Source: Mesomycoplasma ovipneumoniae (GTDB taxonomy: Bacteria > Bacillota_I > Bacilli_A > Mycoplasmatales > Metamycoplasmataceae). From it: a stretch of 64,000 nt of DNA. The position numbers and the translations under genes are program-made. The notes under the pieces are model-generated. The model made no database searches, was not told the DNA's origin, and saw only the letters and a program-made list of their open reading frames with translations. Shown in pieces: positions 44,954 to 57,522 of this stretch. Positions within the stretch are counted from its first letter, which is position 1, and each line of letters starts with the position of its first letter. The stretch is from NCBI RefSeq assembly GCF_035918255.1, contig NZ_CP142136.1, positions 186,001 through 250,000 on the forward strand. Reading direction: 5' to 3'.

Positions 44954-46274
44954 TTCTAAATTTTATCTTGAAAAAAACACATATTTTTTTGGTAAGATTG
45001 TCCGCCAAACTTGGCGTCAATTAACTCCTGGTGTTAAAAAAATGCTTGAATCTAGCGGCGAAAAACCAATTGTTAGCTTTGAAAATGTCGATATTACCTA
45101 TGGAACTGGTAACCGAAAAAACAAAGTTATTCATGACATAAGTTTCAATATTTATGAAGGTGAAGTTCTTTCTTTTGTTGGTGAGTCTGGTTCAGGAAAG
45201 TCAACAACCGGTTCTGCGCTAGCAGGTTTGGTTCCTCGAAGTTTTGGGAAAATCACTATTAACAATTTAGAATTACCAAAAAATACTCGTAAAATCCGCG
45301 CTAAAATTCTTGATGAACTAGTTTCAAATGTGCAAATGATTTTCCAAGATCCACTTTCTTCACTTAATCCTTATAAAAATATTTATGATGTAGTTACCGA
45401 AGGAATAGTCAACCTCGAACAGCGAAAAAAAGGTTCAATAAAACAGTTATTTTCACAACATTATTACCAAAATACCTTTGAAAATCTAGTAAAAATTCTT
45501 AAAAGCCAAAAAATTCCCCAAAATTTAATCAATCAAATTAGCGATCAATTTTACAAAAACACAACCCAAATTTCAGTGTCAGATTTATTTGCTAATTTAA
45601 TAAATTACCTTAAAAAAATTAGCTCAATTCACCCAAATATTGTTGACTTTATCCAAAAAAAGTCTCTATTTTTAAAGAACTTTTTGGAAAAACCGACAAA
45701 AGATGTAACCTATAAATACGTTACAGACATGCTCGCCTCAATTGGACTTGACAGTTCAGTTTTGTCAAGATTTCCATTAGAATTTTCAGGAGGACAACAA
45801 CAAAGAATTGGAATTTGCCGTGCTTTATTACTTAGACCTAAAATTCTTGTTGCTGATGAGCCAATTTCGGCACTTGATGTTTCAATTCAAGCCCAAATAA
45901 TCAACATTTTTAAAGATTTAAAGGAAAAATACAACTTAACAATATTTTTCATTTCTCATGATCTTCGAATGGTTGAATACATTTCAGACCGAATTGCTGT
46001 TGTTTATCGAGGTCGAATTTTAGAAATTGGCCCAACAAAAGAAATAACCCAAAAATTTTTACACCCTTATACAAAATCATTGATTGAATCAATCCCGACA
46101 ATTGAATCAAAAGGTGAATCACTTGCAGGATTTATTTATGATCCAAAAATGCATAAATATTCAGAATCAAACCAACCTGAGTGGATTGATTTAGGAAATA
46201 ACCATTATATTTTAGCCACTTTTTCTGAAGTAAAACGTTGGAAATTAGGAGACTATAATTATGAAAAAAACTAG
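44943..46274 (+). CDS. oppF: Oligopeptide ABC transporter ATPase OppF
   Basis: 443 residues, ATG at 44943, stop TAG at 46272-46274. Motifs: SFVGESGSGKSTTGSALAG (Walker A), MIFQDPLSSLNPYKN (Q-loop), EFSGGQQQRIGICRAL (signature), LVADEPISALD (Walker B) and FFISHDLR. Between the Q-loop and the signature there is an insertion of about 90 residues (YYQNTFENLVKILKSQKI onward) not found in ordinary OppF. It pairs with OppD. Its end overlaps the start of the next gene by 14 bases, so that gene is part of the operon. Confidence 0.92.
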   Translation: MSNNSKFYLEKNTYFFGKIVRQTWRQLTPGVKKMLESSGEKPIVSFENVDITYGTGNRKNKVIHDISFNIYEGEVLSFVGESGSGKSTTGSALAGLVPRSFGKITINNLELPKNTRKIRAKILDELVSNVQMIFQDPLSSLNPYKNIYDVVTEGIVNLEQRKKGSIKQLFSQHYYQNTFENLVKILKSQKIPQNLINQISDQFYKNTTQISVSDLFANLINYLKKISSIHPNIVDFIQKKSLFLKNFLEKPTKDVTYKYVTDMLASIGLDSSVLSRFPLEFSGGQQQRIGICRALLLRPKILVADEPISALDVSIQAQIINIFKDLKEKYNLTIFFISHDLRMVEYISDRIAVVYRGRILEIGPTKEITQKFLHPYTKSLIESIPTIESKGESLAGFIYDPKMHKYSESNQPEWIDLGNNHYILATFSEVKRWKLGDYNYEKN

Positions 46275-49200
46275 TATTTTAATCAGTTATCTGCTTGCTG
46301 GCGGCGGACTTGCGACAACGGCCGGCGGAATTATCGGTGGAATTAAACTTTATGCAAATAATAACGAACTTGGAGTTTACAATCTTGATGTTGCCTCAGA
46401 CAATATTAATGAAATTAAACAAGATGAGTTAGTTTATGCTAATTTTTTGAATGCCCAAGGTGAAAAAATTGCAACTTTTGCACCTTTAGAAGACAATAAA
46501 GACGGCAAATACGGTATTTTTTTAAATTCAAATATTAAATCTGAAAAAAGAATTTTTTCAGAATCAGAATTTGCAGACTGATTTGCCCAAACATATAACC
46601 GTCAAACTCCAATTTTTGAACTACAATTAGGGGTTATGAAATTTGTTAATGAATATTGGGATGCTATTTCACCTTCAGAGTTTTTTGAATATGCTAAATG
46701 ATTCAATAAAAATGTTTCCTGAGGTCCTGATGCTTTGACATTACAACATTTTGCGCTCAAAAAAGGGGTAACACGGTCAGGAAATAACTTATTATTAGGT
46801 CAACATTCAGCTGTTCGAAAAGAAGAAGCAAAAATAGAATTTTATCCTGATTCATTTTTTGGTTCATTTCCAATTTATTCAGAATTAGCTGGAAAAGGTA
46901 ACGGACTTGACAATTTAACTTACAAAATTTTTCATGATGCAATTTCAAAAGAATCACTTGATGAATATTTTGAAAAAATTCCACAACAACAAGTTTTAGC
47001 AAATTATGACAAATCCAAAGTTATTGCTGGAATTCCAGCCACTGATCTTGTTAAAAATGAGACAATTTATCTTTATGATTTAGTTAAAATTTTAAAAAAT
47101 TCATTTCCTGAAGATCAAGAAATTTTAGCTAAATTAGAAAAAATTAAAGAGCCAGAGAATTTTTTGGTTTTTAATAATGCAGGCCAAACAATTGAGGATG
47201 TACAGAAAAAATTTGAACTCGCAATTCTCATGTTTGCGCATGAAAAGGAAATTCAGTTACTTAAAAATTATAGCTTCAAATTTCCCGAAGATTTTAAAAA
47301 AACTTATAAAATACGTGATATTTTAAATACAATTAGGTCTGATTTGAAAAATGATGACAATAATGTACCGCGCGGAGTTCTTTCTTTAGACCTTGAAGGT
47401 CTTGAGCCTGATCCAACCTCTGAAGACCAAAAAACTCCTGCTAATGGTAAAAGAACAACTGATTTTATACTAACCCAAAATGTAAATCCTGATATTTCAA
47501 CACTTATTGCTGCTGAGTTAGCTACAAAAATTTCCGAAAAAGTTAATGAAATTGTTAAAAACGGATTTTATGACCTATATAATATAAATCACCCAGTTGG
47601 GAAAACAATTGGTATTTATCAAAAAAGCCCTGAAAATAGGCTATTCTTTCCACTTGGATCTGGTACTGAAAGTCCTTCAATTGAGGCGCAAAACGAATTT
47701 TTGGCTGAATTTGATGCTAGTTTGTGATCATCATACCAAATTAAGTCAGTCAAAAAATTATCAAATCATGAATTAGAAGTTGAACTAACAGATCCAAAAG
47801 ACCCTGAAGGTTCAACAAAAACAATCAAATTTAATCTAGACCCATCAAGCCCAAATTATGCTCAAAGTCTTGAAGAATTTGATAGTTTTAAAATTGCTGT
47901 TGACTGAAAAAACCGGGCAATTCCAAAGGTTATTCAGGAAATAGAAACTCTAAAAGACGGACAAACAGTAAAAGTTTATCAACTTTATGGTGAAATTTTT
48001 GATGGACTAATTGATAAAGTTTTAAAACATAAATCAACAAATGGCGAAAATCTTGTTGGTACTTATGTTGATTCTGAAGTTGACCCAAACACAGGACTAA
48101 AAAAATATACCACAAAAACAGGCGAATTTATTGGTTATTCGCATTCATCAAGAATTCCTTATATCGCGCTTTTAAAAGCATCTTCACCATTTTTTAAAAC
48201 AACCGGAATTAACTATTTAAAATATGTTGGCGCTCATGAATACGGACACCATCAAACTCTAAATTATGCCCAAGACAATTCTGATCCAGATTTAAATGTT
48301 GTTTTAAATGCTCTTTCGACAAATACCGGAATAAGTTTGCAGTCTTTTTATAATTTTGAAGTTCTTCAACAATATCTTAATGCAAGATCTTCTGGTCTAA
48401 GTTTGCGAAAAGCAACTCCAAGTTTGAACCCTGAAGATAAAGGAATTTATCCAAATTTTAGCTTTGACAGCGAAAATAACTTTGAGGATGAATCTGAAAT
48501 TTTTGGCGCCAAAGAAAATCAAGATCTTGATAAGTTAATTTCTAAAAAATCTCGTAGATTCCTACAAACTATTGATGGGCTTAAAACTGCTGCAGATATT
48601 CGAAAACTAAAATTATATGATCTTTTTCTTCTAAACTCAATTGATCCAGATTCAGGGACAATAAATCCTGGAATTTCAGGTGCTTCTAAATTCTTCCGAA
48701 ATAGAAATTCAACTTCGCAAGAATTTACTGAAGATGAATCAAATCAAGAGGCTAAAAACCAAAAAGGATTTATAAATTCTAACGATATTCAAGGCATTTT
48801 TGCTAATTCATTAACTGATGGAGCTGGAAATAAAATCCAATTTGACGCACAAGGTAAAATTCATGTCGCTGATTTTGAGCCAAGTTCTGACCGAAGAACT
48901 TTTAAAAATTTAAAAGTTCACTTATTTTACGAAAATGGTAAGCCAGTAATTGATCCTTTAACTTTCAAAAATCCTGAAAGTCTCGGTGAATTACAGGCAA
49001 AAATCCGTGAAATTCAGAATAATTTTGAGGCTAACATAGTTAAAAACTTTCGCGATAATGGGTGAGATTCAAGTGCTCAATCATTTACTAGATTTTCACC
49101 TTCAAGTCCAGCTTTTGAAAAAACACTTGATTCAATTTTGCACAACCCCGTTGAAAATCAAGCATTTTTTGGCACAATTATCGGTGAAAACCCTCAAAAT

Positions 49201-52200
49201 TTAAAAGCCAGTGTTGAAATTCCAGATTCAGTTTTTGACTTGTCAAAATTTTTGGTAGAAATTCAACTTTTGCCTAACATTCCCGATAGTGTGGCGAATT
49301 TAGCAAGGGAATTATTAGATAAAGAAAGAAATGCCGGCTTTAAATTCCTTGATTTTTTCAAATTATTCAAGGGAGTTCAACCTGATTCCTCTAATAATGA
49401 AATTTCCCAAGCTTTTGAACAATTCAGAACAACACTTAATTTACAAAACCAACTTCAACCGATTCTTAACTCAATGCTTAACGTTTCTAGCAAAAAAGAT
49501 TCAGATTTACATGCAAATTTAAGCAACATTTCGAGTTTTAAAGACTCACTTTTTTCAAAAATACCCCAAATAGTCTCACTTCTTGAAAGGCTATACACTA
49601 TTTATTTCCAAACTTTAGTTGAGGCATTTTCAAAAAACGGTACAAGTTCTGGTTCGGCAGCAGGAGCAGGAATTTTAACTAGACTCTTTACTTTAAGACT
49701 TAATTCTGAACTATATAAAAATTTAGATAAAATTATAAAATTCACCGACCAAAGCGGGCAAAGTATTTCTCCTAGTCAGTTATTTGTAACATTAGAAAAT
49801 TTTAATGATTTACCACAAACACAGCAAAATAATCTTAGTATTTTAACTAATGGTCCGATTTTTGCTAGTTCATATTTTGGGAAAATCATTTCAGTAAATG
49901 GAAATCAATACTATCAAAATCCAAAATATGACTTTTATACCGGTGTTCAAACTCAAACTAAAATTGATAATGTTCTTGATCAAAGCGAATTTGACCATAC
50001 AAAACAATTATCAGAACGTTGGACTTCACCTCTTGGAAATCTTTTAAAATTTTCACAAGTGACTGCTCAAAAGCCACTTTTTGGAATTGCTGAAGATTTT
50101 AAATTTAATGTTTCAGGTACAACAATTGATAAATCCAAAATTTACCTCGATGCATGAGATAAAACTGTTTTTGGTTTTGATTATGAAAATAATTATTTTG
50201 GATATCAAAACGAAAATAAACAAACAGAATTTTCATCAACTTCAGATTTTATAGAATTTATTTCAATTGATCCATTTGCTCTTAAAATTTCAAAAATTAA
50301 CGGTGAATTTGTTAGAAATTGAGATTTTGACTATGTTAATTCCAAGTTTGACCTTTATAAATATAGTTTTGATAATTTGTCTAAAAATTTCAAATTTAAA
50401 GAAAATCAAACTGGAAATCCAGCGCCTAAATGAACTAAAGGTGAAAAATTTGACTCAAAAATTGAACAATTAATTTCAATTTTTAATATTTCTCGTGAAG
50501 AATTACAACAAAATTTGCAAAAATTTGCGAACAATTTAATGGAAGCCTTTGAGCAATCAACTCTAAACTTGTTAATCAAAAATACAAAAATAGATAACAA
50601 AAATATTGATCACCTATTTTTATCATCTGTTGGTTTTATGGGATTTAAAAATTTTGCCCGAAAAACACGAGCAACTTTACCGTCAACAAAATTTGGGAAA
50701 CTAACAAATTTTGATAGGATTGAAATTAGAGGGGTTGATTTTGCAGGTTTTGATGAAACAAATTCTTTGGTTTTAGATGAAGAATCTTTCGTTGACTCAG
50801 ATTTAAATAACTCTGAAAACTCAGAAGTATTTAGATGAATCAAAGGCTTTTTGGAACAAAAAAATATTGAAGCTACCAACCTTGATTTGTTTAAATTGCA
50901 ATATTTAGTAGGGACAAAAACCGTTGTTGACTACACAATTGATGGCTTATTCCAACGATTCCAACGAATGAATACAGATCTTGAACTGTCATGACTTCGG
51001 TCAAAAAATTCAGCTAGATTTGAGACAAAACCTGACGATTTTTTCAGTAATTATGTCTATAATTTTCCCGAATCTTTAACAAGAGACTATGTTCAAATTC
51101 ATTATTCTCCAAGTGACGAAACGCTTGATAATATTATGCCAGGTTATAAAAATATCTCTGAATCTAATACTGGAAATGAGTATTTTGTTGACGCAATTTA
51201 TACGAGAAAATGGATTAAAAATTTCATTCCCGCTTTTGACATCGCCCAGGCATACTCTCAAACTTTAATTAGTCCATTTACTAACTATTTTTTGACTAAT
51301 TATGTAACTTCAAAAAATTCTGAAAATTTAAATACTTTATACCAAAACCTAACAAAAACTTTCCAAAAAGCACAAGAAAAACAACTTTATGATCAAGTTC
51401 TTGAGTTTAGTCAGCAAGAAAAGGCCGAAATTGAAAAAATCCAAAGTGAAGAACTACCTAAAAAATTCATTGATAAAACCTTAAAAAACATCGAAAATCA
51501 AGGAAGAATTCAGGAAGTTAATGCCAAAATTAAAAGCCAAAAAGATGATATTTTTGCTCAAACTTCAATTGAATTATCTCGAGTACTTTCAGCTTACAAA
51601 GGTGAACTTGGCGATTCACAAACATTTAGTAGAGCAAATATTCAACCGGTTGTTGGAAATCTTCGTTGAAGAAATGGCTATATAAATCAAAATATTTCTA
51701 CAAATAATGGATTTTTTAAAGATCGCTTCCAAAGAAAAGTGCTAAATTGAGAATTGTATGATGACAATTTGGAACCTGTTGAGGATCAAACTATTCGAAT
51801 AACTAACCTAAAAGGTGAAAAAGTAACAAACAGACCAGAAGCCTTTTGGTATTATTCTCTCAAAACTCAAGGTGTTGGCCAAAGATCGCTTTCAGGAATT
51901 TGGCGTGATTCTAAACAAGATAAAGTTGCCTTTTGAGGTTTTCTAAAAAATGAAGATGCCCAAAAAGCTAAATATTTAACTCTTGAAGATGAACAAACAG
52001 CCCAAAAATTCTACATCAAATTAGTGAGTGATTCTACAAATAACATTTTTTATCTAAAAAAACAAGCTGATTTATCAACAAAATGGACGCTAAAAGACGA
52101 AGGATATAGCTCATGAATTTCATCTTGGTCAATTATCGGTGAGTTCAAAAATGCACTTCTTAGACCAGGAATTGACGGTCTAAAAAGATTCAGAATTTAC

Positions 52201-52356
52201 TTTTCAGATGAAAATAGGCAAGAAATTAAAGACTTATTTACATTAGGAAATTCAAAATATCTTGCTGAAAATGGTAAAAACTTCAATTTAGCACCAACAT
52301 ATATTGAACAAAAATCAAATCAAACATTCCTTGTAATCAGACCTCAATTTAAATAG
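46261..52356 (+). CDS. PDxFFG-family surface protein with HExxH metalloprotease motif
   Basis: 2031 residues, ATG at 46261 inside the end of oppF, stop TAG at 52354-52356, with many TGA Trp. Residues 6-32 form a Gly/Ala-rich hydrophobic signal or anchor without a lipobox. PDSFFG at 196-201 matches the mycoplasma family named for PDxFFG. At 659-664, KYVGAHEYGHHQTLNYAQDN carries HEYGHH, the zinc-binding HExxH pattern, in a hydrophobic setting typical of gluzincin/metzincin helices. The rest has no recognised domain. Extracytoplasmic location is inferred from the N-terminus. It is encoded between the ATPases and OppA, suggesting that it releases peptides for import. The protease role is an inference from the motif. 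Confidence 0.8.
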
Positions 52357-52364
52357 GAGCTAAT

Positions 52365-55043
52365 ATGAATAAATTTAAAAAGTTACTGATTTTAAACACT
52401 TTTTTTGCAATACCCACTTTTTTCTTGCTTTCATGTGCTTCTGCTCTTGAAAGAAATCGGCAGGAATTTGACTTTGGAGTTTCAACAACAACAATTAATA
52501 CTCTAAATTATGTAAAGAATAATTCTTCACACCAAATTCTCAATTCTTTAGTTGAATCTTTTGTAAAACCAGGTCCATCTGCTTCAAATTCATATGGGGC
52601 AAAACTAAATTTGCCTGCAATTACCTTTGAACTTTATAGCACAAATCTTCAAAGCGCATCTGCAGATCAAATTCTTCAAAATCCTACAAGCATTAGTGCT
52701 GATGGTTCTTCTTATCCAATTAGCGATTTTTCTTTGGCACTTGGATCAATAGCTCCTTCAAGTGGTGGCTCAAAATCTTTTATTGGAATTCAAAACGCTT
52801 CTCAATCAATCGTTTCAACCTCAATTTTTCTAAATAAAGGTGCTTCAAGATGGTCAAATAATCAACCTGTTATTGCCCAAAATTTTATTGACTATATTTT
52901 ATATGTACTAAATATTAATGTCGCTTCACCTAATTTAGTTAAAGTTCTTTCAACAAACATTAAAAATGCCCAGAGAATGATCTCACTACAACAGGATTAT
53001 GTCTCAAAATTTGGAAATCCTTATCTAAATCCCTTTGGTCAAAAAAGATACATAAAAGACGAAAAAACCGGTAAAGTTAGTCTTGATTTTGACCAAAAAG
53101 TTTTTGAATCACAAAACGAAGGTGATGAAGAATATGTTGCTCAATTCAGAGAAGAAGCGCGAAAATTTGGAATGTACACAGGTCAAATTTTTGAACAAAT
53201 GACCAATAAAGAAGCTGTTGAGTTAGTTCAAGCTAACTTGTCTTTAAATCCCGATTTTAGTGCTAATTCAACTGAAATTAATGTTGTCGAAAATGGGCAA
53301 AGATCTGTAATTAAATTAACAAAAAACCCATTTTTAGACCCTTCACAAATTTTTGACGGTCCTAATTTAACTCCAAGATATGATTTTTTGCCTGGGGACG
53401 AATATGGACTTAGAATTCAATTTGAAGACTCAGCAGCAAAAAAATTCATTAACTTGTACAGACAGATCGTTTATCCTGATATATTTTTCCCGATAAACCG
53501 TGAATTTGTTGAGATTCATGCTGGTGGAATTAATAATTTTGGTACCGATTTATCGAAATTTTTAACTAACGGACCTTTTGATATTTCTGAACTTAATTTA
53601 GGTTCACAAGGTTCAATGATTCTAACAAAAAAACAAAGTTATTATTCATCAGATAAAACTGTTCCTAACAAAATTAAAGTCTTTTTTGCCGAACAACCTG
53701 AACTTTTATCTTCACTTTTCCTTGATGGCTATATTGCAAAAACTAAAATTCCTTCAACATTTCAGTCCAAATTCTGATCAGAAGAAAAAACAAGAAAATA
53801 CATGGAAAAACAAACCGGATATGGGACAATCGGAATTCAAGTTAATTTGGACAATGTCAAAAAAGGAAAATCATATCTTCAAGATTCAGATCTTCGAAAA
53901 GTTATTTTTTATGGTATAAACCGGATTGATTTACTCAATTTATACGGTCTTGACCACTCTTTTCCACAGACAACTTGAACTAATTTTGACAGTATTTTAA
54001 CAGCTCGGGGATATCCCTTAGAGACCTTTTTGGAAAACAGAAACTACCGTTCAGAACTTTTAGACTCAAGTGGTAGACAAGTTGAATTTCCAGTTTTAGC
54101 CCAAAATTATGGCTCACATTTAGCAAAAGGGGTTTGATTTGAATCTGTTCCGCGAGTTGACACTTCTTATAGTCCGCAAGCTGCAAATTTTTTCCTTGAA
54201 AGATTCAAAAAAAATAATCCTACTGTTAGAAAAGTTAAACTAAGTTTCATTTATAAAGATGATGCCGAAGAAAAAGTTGCTATCGGTCTGCAGGACATTT
54301 TAGCCCGAAATACGAATAATTTTATCGAAATTGACCCTGTTAGACTTCCTGATGGAATTTACCAACAAAGACTTTCAACTGGTGACTTTGATTTAACAAT
54401 GAAAAACATTGACTTTTTCAACATCGGTGGTTCTCAACCTCATTCATATATAAAAGCGTTTTTCAACACTGATGAAATTTCGCCAAGTGATAATAAATTT
54501 TCTGGACTTGAGTCAAATCCAGCTTCTTCAATGACTTATTGAAAAATGTGAAATGAAATTTCACCTGAGCAAAGGGCTGAAATTGCTAAAAGACTCGAAA
54601 TTTCTGACATTTTTTTAAAGAAATTTGAAGAACTAATTACCCGAAAATTGAAAGTTGACGCCCAAGGAAAGCCTATTTTTAAACAAGTCTACCTTGATGT
54701 AGATCAAAAAATTCCTGCTACCGATTATAATAATAAGCCAATTTTAGTTCCAGAATTCTCTGAGTCATTAGATGAATATAACAACAGAATTGACTCATTC
54801 TTTAATGCAATTTTTACTCCTCAGGAAAGACGTGAAGGCTGAACTCAGAATAGAGTTTTTGAATTTGTCTTGGTTTTTGAGAAAATAATTCGTGAATTTT
54901 CACCAATTATTCCAATTATGGAAGTAGACACTTTTTGAACCATCAACCGAATTAGGGCAGGATCAGGAAATTCCTTCCAGTTTGCTTTTGATGTTGAGAA
55001 TATTAAGGTCAATTTTGTAACTCCTGAAGATGGTAAGGAATAA
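52365..55043 (+). CDS. oppA: Oligopeptide-binding lipoprotein OppA
   Basis: 892 residues, ATG at 52365 after AGGAGC, eight bases after the previous stop. The signal peptide ends TFFLLSC with lipobox Cys24. The large size fits mycoplasmal OppA, which are longer than typical SBP_bac_5 proteins (~540). Family assignment rests on position, lipobox, size and general pattern (an internal region like VIAQNFIDYILYVLNI and DLRKVIFYGINR, as in SBP_bac_5 proteins). It would capture peptides at the cell surface for OppBCDF. A strong terminator follows. Confidence 0.82.
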
Positions 55044-55052
55044 ATTTTGCAA

Positions 55053-55148
55053 TTTTTAATCTAATTTAATTTTCAAATAACTTGAAAAATAAATAAAATA
55101 CCAGTAATTTCTGGTATTTTATTTATTATTAAAAAAATGGGGTAGATA
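55053..55148. repeat. Left target-site duplication of the outer element (copy 3)
   Basis: About 96 bases that recur with changes at 57783-57875, exactly outside the two ends of the outer element. The repeat includes the oppA terminator hairpin. Long, variable target duplications are known for IS1634-family elements. Confidence 0.75.
55088..55127 (+). terminator. Terminator of the opp operon
   Basis: A perfect 17-base stem (AATAAATAAAATACCAG with its complement) and a six-base loop. A weaker copy of the same hairpin appears at the right end of the element, upstream of asnS. Confidence 0.88.
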
Positions 55149-55172
55149 CCTGAGTCTGACAGTTTGATGACA

Positions 55173-55195
55173 AAAATTCACTTTTTAGTGAATAT
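55173..55195. repeat. Left target-site duplication of the inner IS
   Basis: A 23-base sequence containing the palindrome TTCACTTTTTAGTGAA, repeated without change at 57107-57129. Confidence 0.85.
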
Positions 55196-57106
55196 CCTGA
55201 GTTTCCCAGTTTGAAGGCAAAAATTCACTTTTTAGTGAATACAAATATGAAAAAATAACGGTAAATCAGTATTTTTTTATCGTAAAACCTTATTTTTTAT
55301 TAATTCCGTTTAATTACATTTTTAAATTAATTTTTATGGTATAATTATAAATTATGAAAAAACAAAATTTGGTTTTATTTAATGTTTGAGGAAACTCGAA
55401 AGATAAACTATATAAATATGTTGGCTGAACACAAGGTTACGGTAAAGCTCCAAAACGGTGATTTAGTTTAGGAAATGTGCAAAATTTGGAAAAAATTAAT
55501 CCAAATGCTATTCAAATTATCAAAGAAAAGTTGAAATTGTTTTCAAATTTAGATGACATGAATAAAGTCAAGATTGCTTTGCTTGATTCTATTAAAAATT
55601 CCAACATAATCGAAGGTTCGGTTTTTGTTGGCGGGGAATTAATTGAAAAACTTATTGAAAAGCACAATATTTTTGAATCACTTCCTAAAAGTAGACATAA
55701 AAATATGAAAGAAATTTTTAACTACTTAATTTCAAAACGGATCACTGATCCTGGTAGCATTATTAATGCTTTTGATAAAAAAGATGACTACTCAAATCAA
55801 ATAAATACTTCCAAAAATAGTTTTTATAGACTCCTAGATCTTGTCTTTGAGTCACAAAATCAACTTTTAAATAGTGTCAACAAAATGGTAACAAGTGAAC
55901 TTGGAAAAAGGGACAGTGAATTTTATTTTGACTCATCAACAGTCTATTTTGAGACATTTGAAAGAAATGGATTAAGAATTCCTGGTTATTCTAAAGATGC
56001 TAAATTCAAAGAAGACCAAATTGTCATTGGCTTAGCGTGTGATAAAAATGGTATTCCTTTTCATATTAAAGTTTTTAAAGGAAATACCGGCGATTCTAGT
56101 ACATTAATCCCTTTTATTTTAGATGTTGAATCCAAATATAATATCAAAAATATGACAATAATCGCTGATCGCGGCATGTCAACAGCCGCAAATATTCGAT
56201 TTCTTGAATCAAGAAACTATAATTTCATTATTTCTTATCGTGCAAAGGTAGGGACTCAAAAATTTAAAAATTATTTACTAGATCCAAGCGATTATGTTAA
56301 TGTAAGTGCGGATTTTAAGTATAAAAAAGAAGAATTTTATTCATCATATAAAAATAAAAGATACACTGAAAATATTAGAAGAAGAATTATTACTTACAGT
56401 ACAAAAAGAGCGATAAAAGACAGAAAAGCTCGTGAAGAGCAAATCGAAAGTTTTATTAAAAAACAAAATAAAGACGGTTTTATCGAGGTAAACAAATTGT
56501 TTGGTAAAAAACCTAAATATTTTAAGGAAATTTCAAACATGAAATTTGAATTAGATCAAAGTAAAATTGACAAAGACAAACAATTTGATGGCTACTATGT
56601 TTATGAAACAAATATACTGAATTCGAATGTCTTAGATATAGTTGAAAAATACCAAAAACAGTGGAATATTGAAGCTAATTTTAGAAGTCTAAAAGGTTTG
56701 TTGAATATTCGGCCCGTATTTTTAAGAATTGACGAGCACATTCTAGCTCATACACTTTTGTGTTTTATCTCACTAGTTATTTTAAAAACTATAATATTTA
56801 AAATCAACAAACATATTAGTGATAACAAGTTATTTGAAAACAATCAATTAACTGAAGTTGGTTTAGTAACGATGTTGCAAAAATTAAGGCAAAGGGTTGA
56901 ATTTAACACTTTAGATCAGCAAATAACATTTAAAAATCGAGATGGTGTCCCTAGTGATCCGAATATTTGAAATAGGTACGATTTTTACTTTAATATCTTA
57001 ATAAATAGGTAAAAAAAATTGTAATTAACTTTTAACAAAAAATTTAAAAAAGCCCCTAAAACCGGATACTTTTTTAAAATTACCTTATGAAACTGGGAAA
57101 CTCAGG
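55196..57106 (+). mobile_element. Complete IS1634-like insertion sequence (1911 bp)
   Basis: It is bounded by perfect 17-base inverted repeats (CCTGAGTTTCCCAGTTT at 55196-55212 and its complement at 57090-57106) and an exact 23-base target duplication. It holds one intact transposase gene. The first ~120 bases, including the TTCACTTTTTAGTGAA palindrome, also match the left ends of the three non-autonomous elements. Exact inverted repeats and duplication suggest a recent insertion. Confidence 0.9.
55354..57012 (+). CDS. IS1634-family DDE transposase
   Basis: 552 residues, ATG at 55354, stop TAA at 57010-57012. The catalytic triad appears as Asp193 (FYFDSSTVYFET), Asp272 (IIADRGMST) and Glu440 (YQKQWNIEANFRSLKG, the Y-W-IE-FR-LK signature). 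The long beta-rich insertion between the second Asp and the Glu is typical of the IS4/IS1634 group. The frame is intact, so the element may be active. A TATAAT at 55340-55345, ahead of the ATG, is a likely promoter. Confidence 0.92.
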
Positions 57107-57129
57107 AAAATTCACTTTTTAGTGAATAT
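57107..57129. repeat. Right target-site duplication of the inner IS
   Basis: Exact 23-base copy of 55173-55195. From here the sequence continues as the body of element copy 3. Confidence 0.85.
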
Positions 57130-57229
57130 AAATAAGCAAAAATACCGCTAAATACGGGTTTTTTGACTTAAAATCTTAATTTTTATAGTTTTGAAATTAG
57201 CCCTTTGTAAAAAAAAAAAAAAAAAATGC

Positions 57230-57257
57230 TTGGTCTAAGAAAAAATTATGTTATAAT
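57230..57257 (+). promoter_or_regulatory. Promoter of element copy 3 RNA
   Basis: TTGGTC (57230-57235), a 16-base spacer, TATAAT (57252-57257) with an upstream TG (extended -10). An A18 tract lies directly upstream, two A longer than in copies 1 and 2. Confidence 0.6.
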
Positions 57258-57263
57258 AAACAT

Positions 57264-57522
57264 CACTTAAGAATAATTAATAAATTTGATATTGAATTAA
57301 AGGGGAATTTGTTATGTTTTTGCCATAAAAAAATCAGATAGTGCGAATTATCCATTATATTTTTAAATATGATGGAATGCCATAAATTTGACCGTTTAGA
57401 AATCTACAAACTTATGGCTTTTGGTTATTGTTCTTTCAAAACTTCATATATTTTTTTAGGCTCAATGTGAATAAAAATGAGTTTTCTTTTTACATTGAGT
57501 TTAAATAGTAGTTGTATTTTTT
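57264..57522 (+). ncRNA. Putative structured RNA of element copy 3
   Basis: Three hairpins as in the other copies. Stem A has the G-U pair of copy 1. Stem B is GCCATAAATTTG with CAAACTTATGGC, one mismatch. Stem C is CTCAATGT with ACATTGAG: relative to copy 1 both partners of one pair have changed (T-A to G-C), a compensatory substitution; the next pair is G-U. The stem B loop is identical. It would be transcribed towards asnS. Ends are estimates. Confidence 0.5.
57314..57328 (+). CDS. Four-codon micro-ORF in element copy 3
   Basis: ATG TTT TTG CCA TAA (M-F-L-P) after AAAGGGGAA. Third member of the micro-ORF set. Confidence 0.25.
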   Translation: MFLP

